Of a DNA stretch of 64,000 bases, positions 62,339 to 64,000 are shown piece by piece. This DNA is from Nitrospira sp. Lineage in GTDB: Bacteria > Nitrospirota > Nitrospiria > Nitrospirales > Nitrospiraceae. The number at the start of each line of letters is the position of its first letter. Position 1 is the first letter of the stretch. The position numbers were made by a program, and so were the translations under genes. Below the pieces are notes generated by a model. It searched no databases. It had not been told where the DNA came from and worked only from the letters and a program-made list of their open reading frames with translations. Location: assembly GCA_022226935.1 (NCBI GenBank), contig CP092081.1, positions 2,530,846-2,594,845 on the forward strand. The letters run 5' to 3'.

Positions 62339-63538
62339 ATGCGTATGACGCTTTCTTCCGTATTGCTGCGCTACCTGATCGGCCTTGGCGCCGCCTTGAA
62401 CCTGGCCGGCTGTCTCTCGCCACCGACGCTGACACGCGCCGTCGTCTCCTACGATGAGGCCATAACGGATGCCATTTCCAAGCAGCTGCTGCTGAATATC
62501 GCGCGCGCGCATCACCATCAGCCGGTCCACTTTACGGGCGTCTCGAACATCGCCGCCACCTTCGATTTCCGCGTCAATGCCGGAGCGACCCCGGCATTGA
62601 CCGGAGAATCCGGCACAACCCTCCTCCCGGTCTTCGGCGGCAGCGTCGCGGAAAATCCTACGATCAGCATTGCGCCGATTGACGGAGAAGAGTTCACGCG
62701 GCGCCTGCTGACGCCCTTCCAAGAAACCAAATTCACGCTCCTCCTGCGACAAGGCGGGGATATCGATCTTCTGCTGCGTCTGATGGCAAAAGAGCTTCGA
62801 GTGAACGATCACGGGGAGGATGTCGCCTACCGGAACAACCCGACCGATAAACCGGGGTATGAGATGTTCCGGAAGGCGGTGCTGCATATTTCCGCCATTC
62901 AGGATGCCAATCGCCTCTATGCGGAATCCATGCTGTTCGAACGCACCTGGACCATTCCGGCCGAGTCCGTGACGGCCGAAGGCTTCAAAGCGCTGGAGCA
63001 GGACTATCTGGTCAACTACGATCCGCAACAGAAAACCTATCGCCTGCGCAAACCGGTATCCGGACGGATTCTCATCACGAACTACGATCCCAACACACTC
63101 CCGCACGAGGAGCGTGTCCGGCTGCACGAGGAAGCAGAACAACGCCCCATGAACGATGTGTCATTCGACATTCGTCCGGGGCACTATGGGGGAGAGTGGC
63201 CGCTGAAAGGCGAGTTCCGGCTTCGCAGCTTCAACACCATGCTGAACTTTCTGGCGCAGTCGGTGGACGAAGAACCGGAATATGCGGTCGAGAAAGACAG
63301 CCGCACACCACCCTTTATGGATAATCCGGTCAGAACCATGGACTTACTCGTCCAAGACTCCAGCCCGCCCGAATCAGATATGACCGTGCGGTCCCATGGC
63401 AAGTATTACTCCGTCAACATCACCGGCCCCCTTGCCCGATGGAACCGCGAGGCCTTCAAGCTCTTGTACCAACTGTTCCAGATGACCGTCACAGAAGTGT
63501 CGCGCAGCGGCGTCCCCAGCATTACGATCGCGAAATAG
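62339..63538 (+). CDS. Hypothetical lipoprotein
   Basis: 399 residues. Signal LLRYLIGLGAALNLAGC with lipobox Cys. The start of the mature part, LTRAVVSYDEAITDAISKQLLLNIARAHHHQ, then SNIAATFDFRVNAGATP, does not match a family I know but looks well ordered. The C-terminal half has several beta-rich blocks (DVSFDIRPGHYGGEWP, FRLRSFNTMLNFLAQSV). It is probably an outer-membrane-anchored protein. Divergent from the preceding lipoprotein gene; the ATG has no obvious ribosome-binding site. Confidence 0.7.
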   Translation: MRMTLSSVLLRYLIGLGAALNLAGCLSPPTLTRAVVSYDEAITDAISKQLLLNIARAHHHQPVHFTGVSNIAATFDFRVNAGATPALTGESGTTLLPVFGGSVAENPTISIAPIDGEEFTRRLLTPFQETKFTLLLRQGGDIDLLLRLMAKELRVNDHGEDVAYRNNPTDKPGYEMFRKAVLHISAIQDANRLYAESMLFERTWTIPAESVTAEGFKALEQDYLVNYDPQQKTYRLRKPVSGRILITNYDPNTLPHEERVRLHEEAEQRPMNDVSFDIRPGHYGGEWPLKGEFRLRSFNTMLNFLAQSVDEEPEYAVEKDSRTPPFMDNPVRTMDLLVQDSSPPESDMTVRSHGKYYSVNITGPLARWNREAFKLLYQLFQMTVTEVSRSGVPSITIAK

Positions 63539-63563
63539 CCGGCGGCGGCATCACATCTTCCCG

Positions 63564-63588
63564 TCATTTTCTTGCCTCATTTTCTTGC
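63564..63588 (+). repeat. Tandem 12-bp direct repeat
   Basis: TCATTTTCTTGC occurs twice (63564-63575 and 63577-63588), one base apart, in the gap between two envelope genes. A GTGTGGC/GCCACAC hairpin follows at 63613-63640. Two copies in phase could be a regulator-binding site or replication slippage. Confidence 0.5.
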
Positions 63589-63690
63589 AACTTCAGGAGG
63601 CACTCCATTAGGGTGTGGCTGGTCGCACCTGAGGCCACACGAAATCCGGCACGGTGACTTGCCCGCACATTCAGTTACGCTTCAACGCCC

Positions 63691-64000
63691 ATGTACGCTA
63701 AACATGTCTCCCCCTCGCTCTGGCGATGGATCTTTCTCATGACCGGGCTCCTGATCACCGCGCATGCATGGGCGGATGAAGTGGTCATGTCCAACGGAGA
63801 TCGACTTACAGGGACGATCGTCAAAATGGAAGAAAAAGTGCTGACCTTGCAAACGGACTATGGCGGCGAGATCAAACTCGATTGGGGAAAAGTTCAGCAC
63901 CTCTCATCCCACAGCCCCTTGAAAGTTCTCGCTCCGGGAAAGGCGCACGACTTGTTGCGGGATTTTTTCTACGGAACCGACGACGTGGTGGAGGTATCGG
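63691..64000 (+). CDS. DUF481-like outer membrane protein, 5' part
   Basis: The frame starts at ATG 63691 and runs off the right edge (103 codons in view). A signal peptide (IFLMTGLLITAHAWA) leads to DEVVMSNGDRLTGTIVKMEE, LTLQTDYGGEIKLDW and GKVQHL, the small beta domain that precedes DUF481 barrels (salt-induced outer-membrane type). The next residues form a linker ending FFYGTDDVVEVS. The remaining barrel lies outside the window. The ribosome-binding site is weak. Confidence 0.65.
   Translation, partial: MYAKHVSPSLWRWIFLMTGLLITAHAWADEVVMSNGDRLTGTIVKMEEKVLTLQTDYGGEIKLDWGKVQHLSSHSPLKVLAPGKAHDLLRDFFYGTDDVVEVS

Overview
The window looks like chromosomal DNA from a GC-rich, Gram-negative, autotroph-type bacterium. 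My best guess is a Nitrospira-like member of the Nitrospirota. The reasons are a ferredoxin:thioredoxin reductase catalytic subunit, a NorD/CbbO-CbbQ chaperone pair without Rubisco or NOR nearby, very dense multi-domain histidine kinases, a Tll0287-like c-type heme sensor, and many outer-membrane lipoproteins. No lineage marker (rRNA, NXR) is present, so the assignment is inference.

Layout. Positions 1-2777: lower-GC accessory DNA with a short operon ending in a terminase-small-subunit-like gene and no large terminase, lying against the 3' end of a tRNA-Lys gene; probably the end of an integrated phage or phage-satellite element. 2778-10990: housekeeping genes (tRNA-Lys, purA, tRNA-Ala, ABC-F ATPase, PilZ protein, RarA, hydrolase, folE, a QueD-like pterin synthase, an IscA/ErpA-type protein). 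11055-12725: a stand-alone NuoF with an adrenodoxin-type ferredoxin. 12978-18174: an operon of a very long NorD-like VWA protein, a hypothetical protein, malate dehydrogenase and a membrane protein, closed by a strong intrinsic terminator. 18307-19994: ftrB translationally coupled to an M28 peptidase lipoprotein. 20031-26508 (minus): YkgJ-DUF2156 fusion, hybrid kinase, CbbQ-like ATPase, DUF167 protein, glycine-zipper lipoprotein. 26591-33640 (plus): a tight run of ATP-grasp-like protein, thioredoxin-fold protein, lysine 2,3-aminomutase-like radical SAM enzyme, dCTP deaminase, membrane protein, two sugar-transferase-type enzymes and an SDR. 33651-35840 (minus): HAD-UbiA fusion, monothiol glutaredoxin, BolA. 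36651-41301 (plus): a signalling operon with a possible sigma-54 promoter, made of a receiver, a Rossmann-domain histidine kinase, a Cache-HAMP-PAS kinase and a c-type heme sensor. 41325-49527: envelope genes (AI-2E exporter family, bactofilin, PBP1B, FadL) and another hybrid kinase. 49524-64000: a sodium:solute symporter, small exported proteins, NmrA-like protein, ankyrin lipoprotein, glutathionyl-hydroquinone reductase, FKBP, REC-HATPase regulator, DUF4832 lipoprotein, SDR, two unknown lipoproteins and the start of an outer-membrane protein.

The items most likely to be new biology are the four-gene redox-signalling operon, in particular the histidine kinase with an N-terminal nucleotide-binding Rossmann domain; the NorD-like protein with about six tandem 38-residue helical repeats plus an HEAGH motif; the promoter-proximal terminator in the purA leader; the 126-nt structured element at 56857-56982; and the terS-only element at tRNA-Lys. 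Functional assignments come from reading motifs by eye; no database search was run.
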